Shown here: positions 1 through 8,526 of the stretch, in pieces | Layout: every line of letters starts with the position of its first letter | Numbering within the stretch: the first letter of the stretch is position 1 | From: an uncultured Saprospiraceae bacterium | GTDB lineage: Bacteria > Bacteroidota > Bacteroidia > Chitinophagales > Saprospiraceae | DNA length: 23,116 nt | Reading direction: 5' to 3' | NCBI GenBank assembly: GCA_937969485.1 | Contig: CALBVQ010000165.1 | Span: 1-23,116 of the forward strand | Position numbers and translations under genes: made by a program | The notes under the pieces: generated by a model | What the model was told of the DNA's origin: nothing | What the model saw: the letters and a program-made list of their open reading frames with translations, nothing else | The model's database searches: none

Positions 1-1
1 A

Positions 2-3000
2 TTTGCTATGTCAGATCTTACCGTTTCTGGATTAGACTTTACCCAAAACAAATTCACTCCTGATTCTACTTTCATCTTCCCTTCTCAGCCAGGCAAAGAA
101 ATAAAATTTAATGTCTCGGTAGATAACTTCACTGGTAGCGACATCGATGGATCAATCGTGGATTCGAGAAATGGCAATAATATAGATCATAATGTAAAGG
201 TATTTAACCCAAAGAACATTGAGCTATCAGGTATTGACCTTAAAGCCGAAGCTATCGAAATTAGTCAACCCTATTACATTGAAGGGCGTTTAAGCAGTCT
301 TACTGGAAAATCTGGAGCATTGGAAATTAATGAATTTTCAGCCTCTCGATTCTATTTAGATAAGAGGAAAGCGGGATTTGAAGAGCTTGTCCTGAAGACC
401 CCGAAAAGTACATTACGTGATAATCTGTTTTTCTCATTCCGTAAAATGGAAGACTGGAAAGACTTTATAAACAAAGTTCTAGTAAATGGCACGCTTGATA
501 ACACTAGCATAGCGGTAACTGATCTTATGTACTTTGCACCTAAATTAAGGACCAATCGATTTTTCTCTGAAAACATGGAGGAGTCAATCATACTTAGTGG
601 AAAAATTACTGGTCGAGTGAATTCATTTAATGCTCGTAACTTTAAAGCTGAAATAACTAACAACCTTAAATTTCAAGGCTCATTCATTGCAAGGGATATA
701 ACTACACCTGATGAATCGCTTCTAAACATTGGGTTTAGTTCGTTAAACACAAACGTCACCACTCTAAACAAGCTTATCCCAGGCTTTAAGGTTCCTACCA
801 ATTTCTACAAACTAAACAATTTAGATTTTAGCGGCAGATTCGATGGATACTATCAAGATTTTGTGGCTTATGGGGATTTGCTTACTGATCTAGGGAGGGC
901 CGACGTCGATATGAGGCTTAATTTAAAGGAAGGCAGCAAGAACGCAAGCTACTCAGGGAAAATAAACTTGTACGACTTTGACTTAAACACTTGGTCTGAA
1001 CGGAAAGACTTCGGTAACTTGTCTTTCTCAGCTATTGTAGAAAATGGCCGCGGGCTTGAACTAAGCACTGCATATGCAGAACTTGGTGGAGAGTTGATAG
1101 CACTTGACTATAGAGGATACAACTATACTGGTATAGTAGATGCCAAACTAGAGCAAAACCTATTTGACGGTAAGTTCAGTATTAATGACGACAACATCGA
1201 CCTAGATTTCGAAGGGAACATTGATTTAACTGGTGAGATTCCTCAATATGATTTCGGTGCCGGTATCGACAAATTGAATTTACAGGCTTTAAATTTTTCA
1301 AAGGACATTACTCACATTGAAGGTATTGTTGATATCAAAGCCAAAGGATCCAGTATTGATGACATTATAGGTTCGGCACTTGGAAATCAGATTGTCATAG
1401 TCAAAGATTTAGACACCCTTGATTTCGGTCACCTGGCGATTGCCTCGACACTAAGCCCACTACTAGAGCGTACTATTTTCATTGATAGTGATATAGGAAA
1501 TGCTGAAGTAAACGGTCAATATAAATTGACAGAATTACCGGATGCATTCATCGATTTATTAAAGAGTAATTACCCCGACTTCACTAAAAACTTGAAGTAC
1601 CTTGAGGGTGTCCCCAAAGAAGATGTCACGGCTACTTTCGATGTTGAAATTACAGAAGCCAGTAATCTGTTGAGGTTCTTTACCTATCAAACTGCAGATT
1701 TAGATAGCCTTGTTGCAAATGGAATGATTGATTATACTTCAGGTAAATTTGAACTGACTTTACGATCACCGGATGCTCGGTACTCCGATTATGCTGCGCG
1801 ACAACTAGATGCGAATCTGACTTTGGGCGAAAGCCAAGGAACTTTCTACCTTAAAGCAGATAGTGCATTTATTAAGCAGGCCGTAATCAATGACCTTTCA
1901 GCAAATGGTCGTGTAACGAACGACTCTATTCACTTCGATATCATCGCTGATAAAGCTTTGGACTCTATTGACAATATTGCCATATCAGGAGAGTTTTTTC
2001 CTAAAGTTGACGAAGTTGAACTACAATTCAGCAACCTAGAATTTGATTTATTCGGTAGTAACTGGACTCTGAGTAGGAACAATTCGGCACAACTAGGTAA
2101 ACAGAAAGTAAAATTGGAGAACTTTATTTTACAAGACGATCAACGAAGGATTGGCATTCGCTCAATAAATGAAAATAAAGGGGTGGAAGCGAAATTTACC
2201 GATGTACAATTCTCGCTACTCAATCAGTTCATTGCCAACGAAGACCTAATCCTCAGCGGAAACACAAATGCCACAATATCCTTTGATAACATATTCGAAC
2301 AAACTGGAATCTTTGTAAAGGCGGAAGTAGAAAGGGTTAAGGTCAAAGAGCAGAAAATGGGGACATTATATGTGACAGCAACCACAGATTTATCACGAAA
2401 CCAAGTAGAATACAATGTTACTCTTGATAACAAGAAAGATAAGGTCATTCTAAATGGTAACTATGGCTTAGAAAGTAAACTTGTTAATGCGCAGCTTGAT
2501 GTAGACGGCTTTCCACTCAATTTTTTAGAGAACTTTTTGGGTGGGAATATTCGAAATACACAAGGACTGATTTACGGGCAAATTGATATCGACGGACTTC
2601 TTAATGACTTAGATACGCGAGGTAATGGGGAAATCGTGGATGGCTATACAGAAATTGATTATTTGGGGACTAAGTATTCATTTGAACAAGCAAACTTCAA
2701 AATTCGAAAAAACTTTGTTGATTTTACAGGAGCTAAGCTTGTTGACTCTCGTTCTCAAATAGCAATATTGGATGGAGGGCTAACCCACCAGAACTTTAGG
2801 TCTTTAGGCTTGAAGCTGGACATTAGTTCTGACAAATTTATTCTGCTGAACACATCAGGTGAAGACAATCCCAGTTATTATGGCTTTGGCCAAGGCGAAG
2901 CCGATGTGAGTTTCAGAGGAAAATTTAGCGAAATGTTGATTTCGATCATGGCGATAACTGGAGAGGAAACAACCATGACCTTGCCCATCAGCTATGTAAA

Positions 3001-4189
3001 TTCAGCTCGGGATCAGAGTTTTTTGCCTATAATGACAAAAGAAGAATTTGTCTTGTCAATCGAAGACGAAAAGGTTGATATTAACCAGAACTATTATGTA
3101 GGCTTGACACTTGAATTGTTTCTTACGGTAACTCCTGAAGCTGAAATGAAAATTGTATTTGACCCAGCAACAGGCCATCAACTAGCAGGCAGAGGCTCTG
3201 GAGACATTCAACTATTCTTGAGTCCAAACGGAGACATCGACATGTATGGTGGTTATAATGTTGAAAGTGGAAACTATGACTTTGCGCTGGAAAGTCTTAT
3301 CAAAAAAGAATTCCAGATCAAGGAAGGTGGAATTGTTACATGGTCTGGGGATCCACTCGATGCCAAAATAGATATTGCAGCTGAATATAAAACGTTACGA
3401 GCCCCACTTGACGTATTTTTAGCGGAGTATCTAGGAGGAAATGAAGACTTGCTCTCGAGGGCATCCGAGGAGACTGATGTGCAGCTGACTGTAAATCTAC
3501 TTGACCAACTACTAAATCCCACGATTAAGTTTCAAATTGATTTTCCGAATCTCGGAGGTGACTTGTCTGGTTTAGTGAAAAACAAATTGGACATTTTGCA
3601 AGAAGACCCTTTAATATTGAACAATCAAGTACTAGGGCTGTTGATCTTCAATAACTTTTTGCCCTATAACAATCCTATTGCCACGTTTAGTAATTCAAGT
3701 GTGAATTCTTCATTAGGGGTAATAGTAGGAGAATTACTTTCAGCTCAATTGTCAGGATATGTTTCCTCTTTAATGGAATCGATACTTGATGAAAATGGAT
3801 TAATTTATGATGTGGATGTTGATGTGCGACTTGATCTTGATAATGCCACGACTACTTCAAACTCAGGTTATGGACTTACTTTAAAACCAAAGTTCAATAC
3901 CGACAAATTCGATATTGTGCTAGGAGGAGATTATCTTACTCAAAACGCCAATGAGCAGGTACCTTATACAACCGGAGATTTTATTTTTGATTATTATTTG
4001 ACCGAAGACAAAAAGATTAAGATTAGAGTTTATGGCAGGACGGATCGGCAAGTATTTGAAGGAAGGCGACAGAGAGTAGGAGCTGGACTCTATTTTAGAA
4101 GAGAGTTTTCCAATTTTAGAGATTTGCGAAAATCATTTACTAAAGTTGCGGAGGAGATAAAGAAGAAAGAACAATATGAACAAGAGTAG
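2..4189 (+). CDS. tamB: TamB-like translocation/assembly module protein (DUF490), 5' partial
   Basis: The reading frame is open to the left edge and the first in-frame ATG (position 8) has no signal peptide or membrane anchor after it. The real start is therefore almost certainly upstream and about 1,395 C-terminal residues are seen. The protein is a long run of short amphipathic beta-strands with alternating polar and hydrophobic residues, typical of the TamB/AsmA-like periplasm-spanning beta-groove. The last roughly 400 residues match the DUF490 domain, with the usual Bacteroidota ending: a DFIFDYYL segment, then strands containing IRVYGRTDRQVFEG and GLYFRREF, then a charged tail. The family links inner and outer membrane and works in outer-membrane protein insertion or lipid transport. 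The stop overlaps mutS2 by 14 bases, which suggests co-transcription. The family call is firm; the specific role in this organism is inferred. Confidence 0.88.
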   Translation, partial: FAMSDLTVSGLDFTQNKFTPDSTFIFPSQPGKEIKFNVSVDNFTGSDIDGSIVDSRNGNNIDHNVKVFNPKNIELSGIDLKAEAIEISQPYYIEGRLSSLTGKSGALEINEFSASRFYLDKRKAGFEELVLKTPKSTLRDNLFFSFRKMEDWKDFINKVLVNGTLDNTSIAVTDLMYFAPKLRTNRFFSENMEESIILSGKITGRVNSFNARNFKAEITNNLKFQGSFIARDITTPDESLLNIGFSSLNTNVTTLNKLIPGFKVPTNFYKLNNLDFSGRFDGYYQDFVAYGDLLTDLGRADVDMRLNLKEGSKNASYSGKINLYDFDLNTWSERKDFGNLSFSAIVENGRGLELSTAYAELGGELIALDYRGYNYTGIVDAKLEQNLFDGKFSINDDNIDLDFEGNIDLTGEIPQYDFGAGIDKLNLQALNFSKDITHIEGIVDIKAKGSSIDDIIGSALGNQIVIVKDLDTLDFGHLAIASTLSPLLERTIFIDSDIGNAEVNGQYKLTELPDAFIDLLKSNYPDFTKNLKYLEGVPKEDVTATFDVEITEASNLLRFFTYQTADLDSLVANGMIDYTSGKFELTLRSPDARYSDYAARQLDANLTLGESQGTFYLKADSAFIKQAVINDLSANGRVTNDSIHFDIIADKALDSIDNIAISGEFFPKVDEVELQFSNLEFDLFGSNWTLSRNNSAQLGKQKVKLENFILQDDQRRIGIRSINENKGVEAKFTDVQFSLLNQFIANEDLILSGNTNATISFDNIFEQTGIFVKAEVERVKVKEQKMGTLYVTATTDLSRNQVEYNVTLDNKKDKVILNGNYGLESKLVNAQLDVDGFPLNFLENFLGGNIRNTQGLIYGQIDIDGLLNDLDTRGNGEIVDGYTEIDYLGTKYSFEQANFKIRKNFVDFTGAKLVDSRSQIAILDGGLTHQNFRSLGLKLDISSDKFILLNTSGEDNPSYYGFGQGEADVSFRGKFSEMLISIMAITGEETTMTLPISYVNSARDQSFLPIMTKEEFVLSIEDEKVDINQNYYVGLTLELFLTVTPEAEMKIVFDPATGHQLAGRGSGDIQLFLSPNGDIDMYGGYNVESGNYDFALESLIKKEFQIKEGGIVTWSGDPLDAKIDIAAEYKTLRAPLDVFLAEYLGGNEDLLSRASEETDVQLTVNLLDQLLNPTIKFQIDFPNLGGDLSGLVKNKLDILQEDPLILNNQVLGLLIFNNFLPYNNPIATFSNSSVNSSLGVIVGELLSAQLSGYVSSLMESILDENGLIYDVDVDVRLDLDNATTTSNSGYGLTLKPKFNTDKFDIVLGGDYLTQNANEQVPYTTGDFIFDYYLTEDKKIKIRVYGRTDRQVFEGRRQRVGAGLYFRREFSNFRDLRKSFTKVAEEIKKKEQYEQE

Positions 4190-6569
4190 AAAAAAAACTT
4201 TTCGTACCGTACCAGAAGGCTTTTTTGACAAAATAGAATTTGATAAGATACAGAATTTATTGATTGAGTTGTGTAGGGGAGAAGAGACTGTAAAATACTA
4301 CCAATCACTCAACTTCTTGAAAAACCCTAGAGAAATAAATAGGGAGCTGTTAAAGGCAAAAAACTACTTTAGTACTTTCCAGCAAGATAATAAAATACCT
4401 TCATCTGAGTTCTTTGACATTGAAAATGATCTTTTCCTACTAAGTAAAGAAAACTATCTGCTTGAGATCGAATCTCTATTCAGAATAAACAATTCCATAC
4501 TTTTAGGAGATGAAATGTACAATTTTCTCTTTGCTTCAGAAGAATATGAATTATTAAAGGATTTATTAGAGGATGTCATCTACGAACGTGCCCTTGCGAA
4601 GATTGTAGAAAAAGTTCTTGATCATGAAGGGAATGTGCGGCCAGACGCTTCACCTGAACTCCTCAAGATCAATAGAAAGATTCAATCCAAGATGAGAGAG
4701 TTGGATAAAGAATTTGATGGTCTAGTCAAGCTATATAAGGATAAAAACATGTTGACAGATTCCGCTCAATCCTACAGGAACGGAAGGCGAGTGTTGTCAG
4801 TTCCTGCCGAAAATAAGAGACAAATCAATGGAGTTATTCACGATGAATCGGCGACAGGTAAGACTGTATTTTTAGAACCCGATTCATTAATCAGGCTTAA
4901 CAATGACTTATTTGATTTTCAAAATGAGTATAAGCAGGAAATAAATAGGATACTACGGCAGCTTTGTACTGACTTAAGAGGATTTATTCCCCATATCAAG
5001 TCCTATCATAGACTTATCCTAGAAATGGACAAAATTGCTGTGCGAGCCAAGTGGGCTAGAAAGATTGAAGGTGAATTTCCTGAAGTTCAAGATCATCCGC
5101 AGCTGCATTTTCTCGATGCGTATCATCCTCTGTTGAAATTAAAGAATGAAAGTGAGGACAAGACTACCATTCCGTTTAATCTAGAACTCCAAGGGAAAAA
5201 TAAATTACTACTTCTTAGTGGACCCAATGCTGGTGGCAAGTCAATTCTAATGAAAAGCGTCATATTGCTTCACACAATGGTTCAATGTGGAATACCTGTG
5301 CCAGTTCATCCCGATTCTAAACCAGGTTTTTTCAAGACTTTTATTGCAGACATAGGGGATCAGCAAAGTATTGAAAATGACCTATCTACATATAGTAGTA
5401 GACTAAAGATAATGGCTGAAAGTCTAGAAGTAGCCAATCAATCGACTCTCATGGTAATTGATGAATTCGGTAGTGGAACAGATCCCAAATTCGGTGGAGC
5501 ACTAGCAGAATCGATGCTCTATACATTTAATAAATCTGGTGCTTTTGGTGTAGTCACCACTCACTATAGCAATCTCAAAATATTTGCTTACAAAGCGAAA
5601 GGTATTGTGAATGGCGCAATGGTTTTCGATCAAGAGAACCTCGAGCCTACTTACCACATGAAAATAGGAAAGCCAGGAAGTTCATTTGCATTTGAAATAG
5701 CGGACAAAAGTGGTATTCCTGAACAAGTAATGAAATATGCAAGAAAGAAAGTAGGAAAGGACTCAACCGAAGTAGAAGACTTATTAGTAAATCTTCAACG
5801 AGAGAAAGCCCAAGCAGACAATAAAGTAGAGACTTTAGAGTCAAAAGAAAAGGAACTTCAAAGGCTGATAACCACGTACAACCAACTATACAAAGAACTC
5901 GATGTACGAAGAAAGAAACTCAAGATGGAAGCTAGAGAATCCAGTCTAAGAGATACAACAGAACAAAACAAGGCTTTTGAAAATTTAATTAGGGAATTAA
6001 GGGAAGAAAAAAAGTTAGACGAAGCAAAAGAAATAGCAGCAAAATTGAAAGTCGAAAGGGATAGCTTGCATGGCGAGATTTCAACTCTTGAAACGAGCTT
6101 ACTGCAGCAGTCTACTTTTGACGTAAGTCAACTTAAAAAGGGCGACTTTGTGAGAATAGGCAATAATGAAGATGTGGGAGTGATCGAATGGATTCGTAAA
6201 AACAAAGCAGAAGTGAGATTTGGTAATATGGCTATTCAAACTAAGATTAAAGACTTGCTTCCAGCAAAAGAACCGATTGAAGTTAATAGATCAAGAAGTG
6301 TCATTTCTTCTATTAAAGAACAGAATCAAACACCTACTCGGCTAGATATCAGAGGGATGAGCAAACAAGATGCAACTAGAATTACCGAAGAATTTTTCGA
6401 CAAGGCTATTTTATCTAATGCACACGAACTAACTATTGTGCACGGCCATGGCACCGGTGTTCTTCGCAAGGAAGTTAAGAGAATTGCAAAGGAATACAAG
6501 GACATCAAGCGCATTTACCACCCAGAATATGAATCAGGAGGAGATGGTGTAACGATCGTAAACTTGTAA
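4176..6569 (+). CDS. mutS2: Endonuclease MutS2 (MutS-family ATPase with Smr domain)
   Basis: A 797-residue protein of normal length for MutS2. It lacks the MutS mismatch-recognition domain and starts directly with the helical core. Visible motifs are the Walker A GPNAGGKS at residues 349-356, Walker B within MVIDEFGSGTDP around 426-437 (D429/E430), an ABC-type TTHYSNLK segment, a charged coiled coil around 515-650, and a C-terminal Smr nuclease domain with LDIRG at 723-727 and HGHGTG at 756-761. MutS2 proteins bind branched DNA and suppress recombination; in some bacteria they act on collided ribosomes through the Smr/KOW region. Both the ATPase and Smr motifs look intact. It overlaps the end of the TamB-like gene by 14 bases, so translational coupling is plausible. 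It converges on the small lipoprotein gene with only 4 bases between stops, and no terminator is visible there. Confidence 0.96.
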   Translation: MNKSRKKTFRTVPEGFFDKIEFDKIQNLLIELCRGEETVKYYQSLNFLKNPREINRELLKAKNYFSTFQQDNKIPSSEFFDIENDLFLLSKENYLLEIESLFRINNSILLGDEMYNFLFASEEYELLKDLLEDVIYERALAKIVEKVLDHEGNVRPDASPELLKINRKIQSKMRELDKEFDGLVKLYKDKNMLTDSAQSYRNGRRVLSVPAENKRQINGVIHDESATGKTVFLEPDSLIRLNNDLFDFQNEYKQEINRILRQLCTDLRGFIPHIKSYHRLILEMDKIAVRAKWARKIEGEFPEVQDHPQLHFLDAYHPLLKLKNESEDKTTIPFNLELQGKNKLLLLSGPNAGGKSILMKSVILLHTMVQCGIPVPVHPDSKPGFFKTFIADIGDQQSIENDLSTYSSRLKIMAESLEVANQSTLMVIDEFGSGTDPKFGGALAESMLYTFNKSGAFGVVTTHYSNLKIFAYKAKGIVNGAMVFDQENLEPTYHMKIGKPGSSFAFEIADKSGIPEQVMKYARKKVGKDSTEVEDLLVNLQREKAQADNKVETLESKEKELQRLITTYNQLYKELDVRRKKLKMEARESSLRDTTEQNKAFENLIRELREEKKLDEAKEIAAKLKVERDSLHGEISTLETSLLQQSTFDVSQLKKGDFVRIGNNEDVGVIEWIRKNKAEVRFGNMAIQTKIKDLLPAKEPIEVNRSRSVISSIKEQNQTPTRLDIRGMSKQDATRITEEFFDKAILSNAHELTIVHGHGTGVLRKEVKRIAKEYKDIKRIYHPEYESGGDGVTIVNL

Positions 6570-6573
6570 TTGA

Positions 6574-6984
6574 CTAAATGCCAAATTTCGAAACCACTGT
6601 TTTAATTTCTTGTTTCCCACTCACGCCTTTCAAAGCAGTAATACTATGCTTGATCTTACTCTTTGTATGAACAATCACAAGGATTTCATCATCTTGACCT
6701 ATGTTCTTTCTAAAATTCTTGACATTTTTCCAACCGTCAGCTTTGAACTCATCTAGATGCCACTTTTGTATAACATCAAAATTCTGATCCGTATAGACTA
6801 GGACGGTATGAGCAGTTTTTAGCTCGTCTGTGGTCTTTGTGTCTTTCGCAATCATCCCATCCATGAAGGTAGGAACCCCATTATCAGTCCATAGCGCAGG
6901 ATACTCAGCTTTCTTAGCTGCTGGATCCATTTTGCATGACAAAAAACTAACTGTAAATAATAACGTAAAAAGTATATACTTCAT
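6574..6984 (-). CDS. Small putative lipoprotein of unknown function
   Basis: 136 residues. The N-terminus is a lipoprotein signal: a lysine, a hydrophobic stretch, then FLSC with Cys17 as the likely lipidated residue. The -3 residue is Phe rather than the usual Leu, so the lipobox is slightly atypical. The mature part is small, soluble and lysine-rich, with a central segment YTDQNFDVIQKWHLDEFKADGW that looks like a strand followed by an amphipathic helix ending in Gly-Trp. I do not recognise a named family. It starts 9 bases after the stop of the SlyD-like isomerase gene on the same strand, so the two are probably co-transcribed, which could mean an envelope role. The protein would sit in the inner or outer membrane facing the periplasm. 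Function unknown. Confidence 0.8.
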   Translation of the reverse strand: MKYILFTLLFTVSFLSCKMDPAAKKAEYPALWTDNGVPTFMDGMIAKDTKTTDELKTAHTVLVYTDQNFDVIQKWHLDEFKADGWKNVKNFRKNIGQDDEILVIVHTKSKIKHSITALKGVSGKQEIKTVVSKFGI

Positions 6985-6993
6985 AATATAAAA

Positions 6994-7485
6994 TTAACCT
7001 TCATAAAACACACCCATTTCTTGTAATTCTTCAGGGCTAGTCTCTCTTACTTTAATAATTTCAACTTCGAAGAATAAATCAAGCCCTGCCATGGGATGAT
7101 TGAAATCTATTGAAACTTTATCTTCTTTTACTTCTTTCACAAATCCGACGTGCTGCCCACCCGAATTATCTTGCATTGCAATTTGCTTTCCCGGCACCAA
7201 ATACTCTTTCTGAGCTTCTTCGTCACCGAAATTCTCTTTAGGAAATTCTACTAAATTGTCTTCTACGTAAAGTCCATATGCTTCCTCAGCTATCACTTGA
7301 AAACTATTCTTATCACCTTCAATTAGCCCTTCTATTTCAGCTTCGAAACCTGGAATCATCATTCCCACACCAAATACAAAACCCAAAGGTTCTTTTCCGT
7401 AAGTCTCTTCCACCACTTTTCCTTCCGCATTTTCCTCCTTTAATCGATAGTGAGCTTCGACAAAGTGTGTTTTTGCAATTTTCAT
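6994..7485 (-). CDS. SlyD-like FKBP-type peptidyl-prolyl cis-trans isomerase
   Basis: 163 residues. The N-terminal FKBP half contains VFGVGMMIPGFEAEIEGL, the segment that in SlyD-type FKBPs forms part of the active site and leads into the inserted flap (chaperone) domain at about 70-125. The chain then returns to the FKBP fold with DFNHPMAGLDLFFEVEI, the hallmark SlyD ending. The nickel-binding His/Cys-rich tail of E. coli SlyD is absent; the protein ends in a short acidic tail, as in many short SlyD homologues. No signal peptide is visible, so it is probably a cytosolic folding helper that catalyses prolyl isomerisation. It is divergent from the hydrolase-fold gene across a 93-base spacer (7486-7578) and lies just upstream of the small lipoprotein gene. 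Confidence 0.93.
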   Translation of the reverse strand: MKIAKTHFVEAHYRLKEENAEGKVVEETYGKEPLGFVFGVGMMIPGFEAEIEGLIEGDKNSFQVIAEEAYGLYVEDNLVEFPKENFGDEEAQKEYLVPGKQIAMQDNSGGQHVGFVKEVKEDKVSIDFNHPMAGLDLFFEVEIIKVRETSPEELQEMGVFYEG

Positions 7486-7578
7486 TTTTTAGCGTAAAAG
7501 TAAACTATTTGTACACCTTAACAATCCATTACGAAAAATTTAAATTCATACATTGTAGATTCACGTTAATATATAATT

Positions 7579-8526
7579 ATGAAGATCAACTTTAAGAAAA
7601 TCGTTCTATTGCTATCCACTATGATCTTGATCATTTACGTGGGCATTAGTTATGTATTGCCAAGAGTAATTTTGAAACTATCAAGAGAAGTCTCCACCTC
7701 CACGGCGGCTGACTTCGGTATGAGATACGATAAAGTGGAGGTCCAGTCGGACGATTCCTTGATTTTATATGGTGATTTCATCTACCCATTTGAGAGAAAT
7801 TACAATCAGGCAACTTCTAGTCATTCGATGATTGTTCTTCATCCGCTAAAGCAAAACACAAAATCTGTTTATCCTCTGCTTAAATCATTCAATAATCTAG
7901 ACGTGAATTTCATCACTTTCGATATAAGAGCGCACGGTCGAAGTGAAGGGCACCTCTACACTATGGGCATAAAGGAAGCAAAGGACGTGTCCTTAATTAT
8001 TGATTACATTCTCGAACTCCATCCTGATCATAGTTTCGGAATCTATGCACGAGGAAATACGGGTAACATCGCATTAAAAGCAATGGAAAACGACTCTCGG
8101 ATAAGATATGGTATTATCGAAAACTTCTATAAGCATCCACTGGAAACGCTGCAGCGCTTCAATTACGATGATGTGTTTGTAAAAAACAAGACTTTGCAAG
8201 ACTACATACTGAAGCAATCGATGGATTTCCTAGATCTCAATATTGAGGAGCATCAACCTAATTTACAAAGAATAGATCGCCCCGTTTTACTACTTAAAAC
8301 CGAGTATAATAAACCAGAATTAGATTATCTAGAGAGTTTACTTGTTAATTCTGAAATATATCACATGTATTTTCCAGAGAATAACTACCTACTCGCCAAT
8401 TTATCCGACAGAAAAAGAAGTTCTGATTACATATCTTGTGTCAGTGAATTCCTTGAGATGCAATCTCTACATGCCATACAAAACTCCAAAGAAAGTTTCT
8501 TTATCTCAGAGGACAGATTCTATTGA
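7579..8526 (+). CDS. Membrane-anchored alpha/beta-hydrolase-fold protein, apparently lacking the catalytic triad
   Basis: 315 residues. A single hydrophobic segment at about 7-27 should anchor it in the inner membrane with the globular domain outside. The fold is recognisable as COG1073-type: a strand with MIVLHPLKQN, then FITFDIRAHGRSEG, then SFGIYARGNTGNIAL (nucleophile-elbow position), then PVLLLKTEYNKPE (acid position), then MYFPENNYLL (histidine position). The usual G-x-S-x-G is replaced: aligned on IY...G..AL, the nucleophile Ser becomes Gly159. The acid Asp aligns with Asn244 and the His with Asn269 or Tyr270. The oxyanion HG is HP. The D-x-R-x-H-G-x-S loop is retained, which argues against simple decay. 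It could be a pseudoenzyme or scaffold. The 3' end overlaps the convergent amylase gene by 7 bases. Confidence 0.82.
   Translation: MKINFKKIVLLLSTMILIIYVGISYVLPRVILKLSREVSTSTAADFGMRYDKVEVQSDDSLILYGDFIYPFERNYNQATSSHSMIVLHPLKQNTKSVYPLLKSFNNLDVNFITFDIRAHGRSEGHLYTMGIKEAKDVSLIIDYILELHPDHSFGIYARGNTGNIALKAMENDSRIRYGIIENFYKHPLETLQRFNYDDVFVKNKTLQDYILKQSMDFLDLNIEEHQPNLQRIDRPVLLLKTEYNKPELDYLESLLVNSEIYHMYFPENNYLLANLSDRKRSSDYISCVSEFLEMQSLHAIQNSKESFFISEDRFY

Noticed and set aside
8..8. ATG at position 8 as the true start of the TamB-like gene
   Set aside because: The frame is open to the window edge and the protein from this ATG lacks the N-terminal signal/anchor that the family needs.
7278..7595. 105-codon plus-strand frame across the SlyD-like gene and the following spacer
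   Set aside because: It is antisense to a clear FKBP gene, has a low-complexity Leu/Phe/Pro/Ser composition, and overlaps the start of the hydrolase-fold gene.
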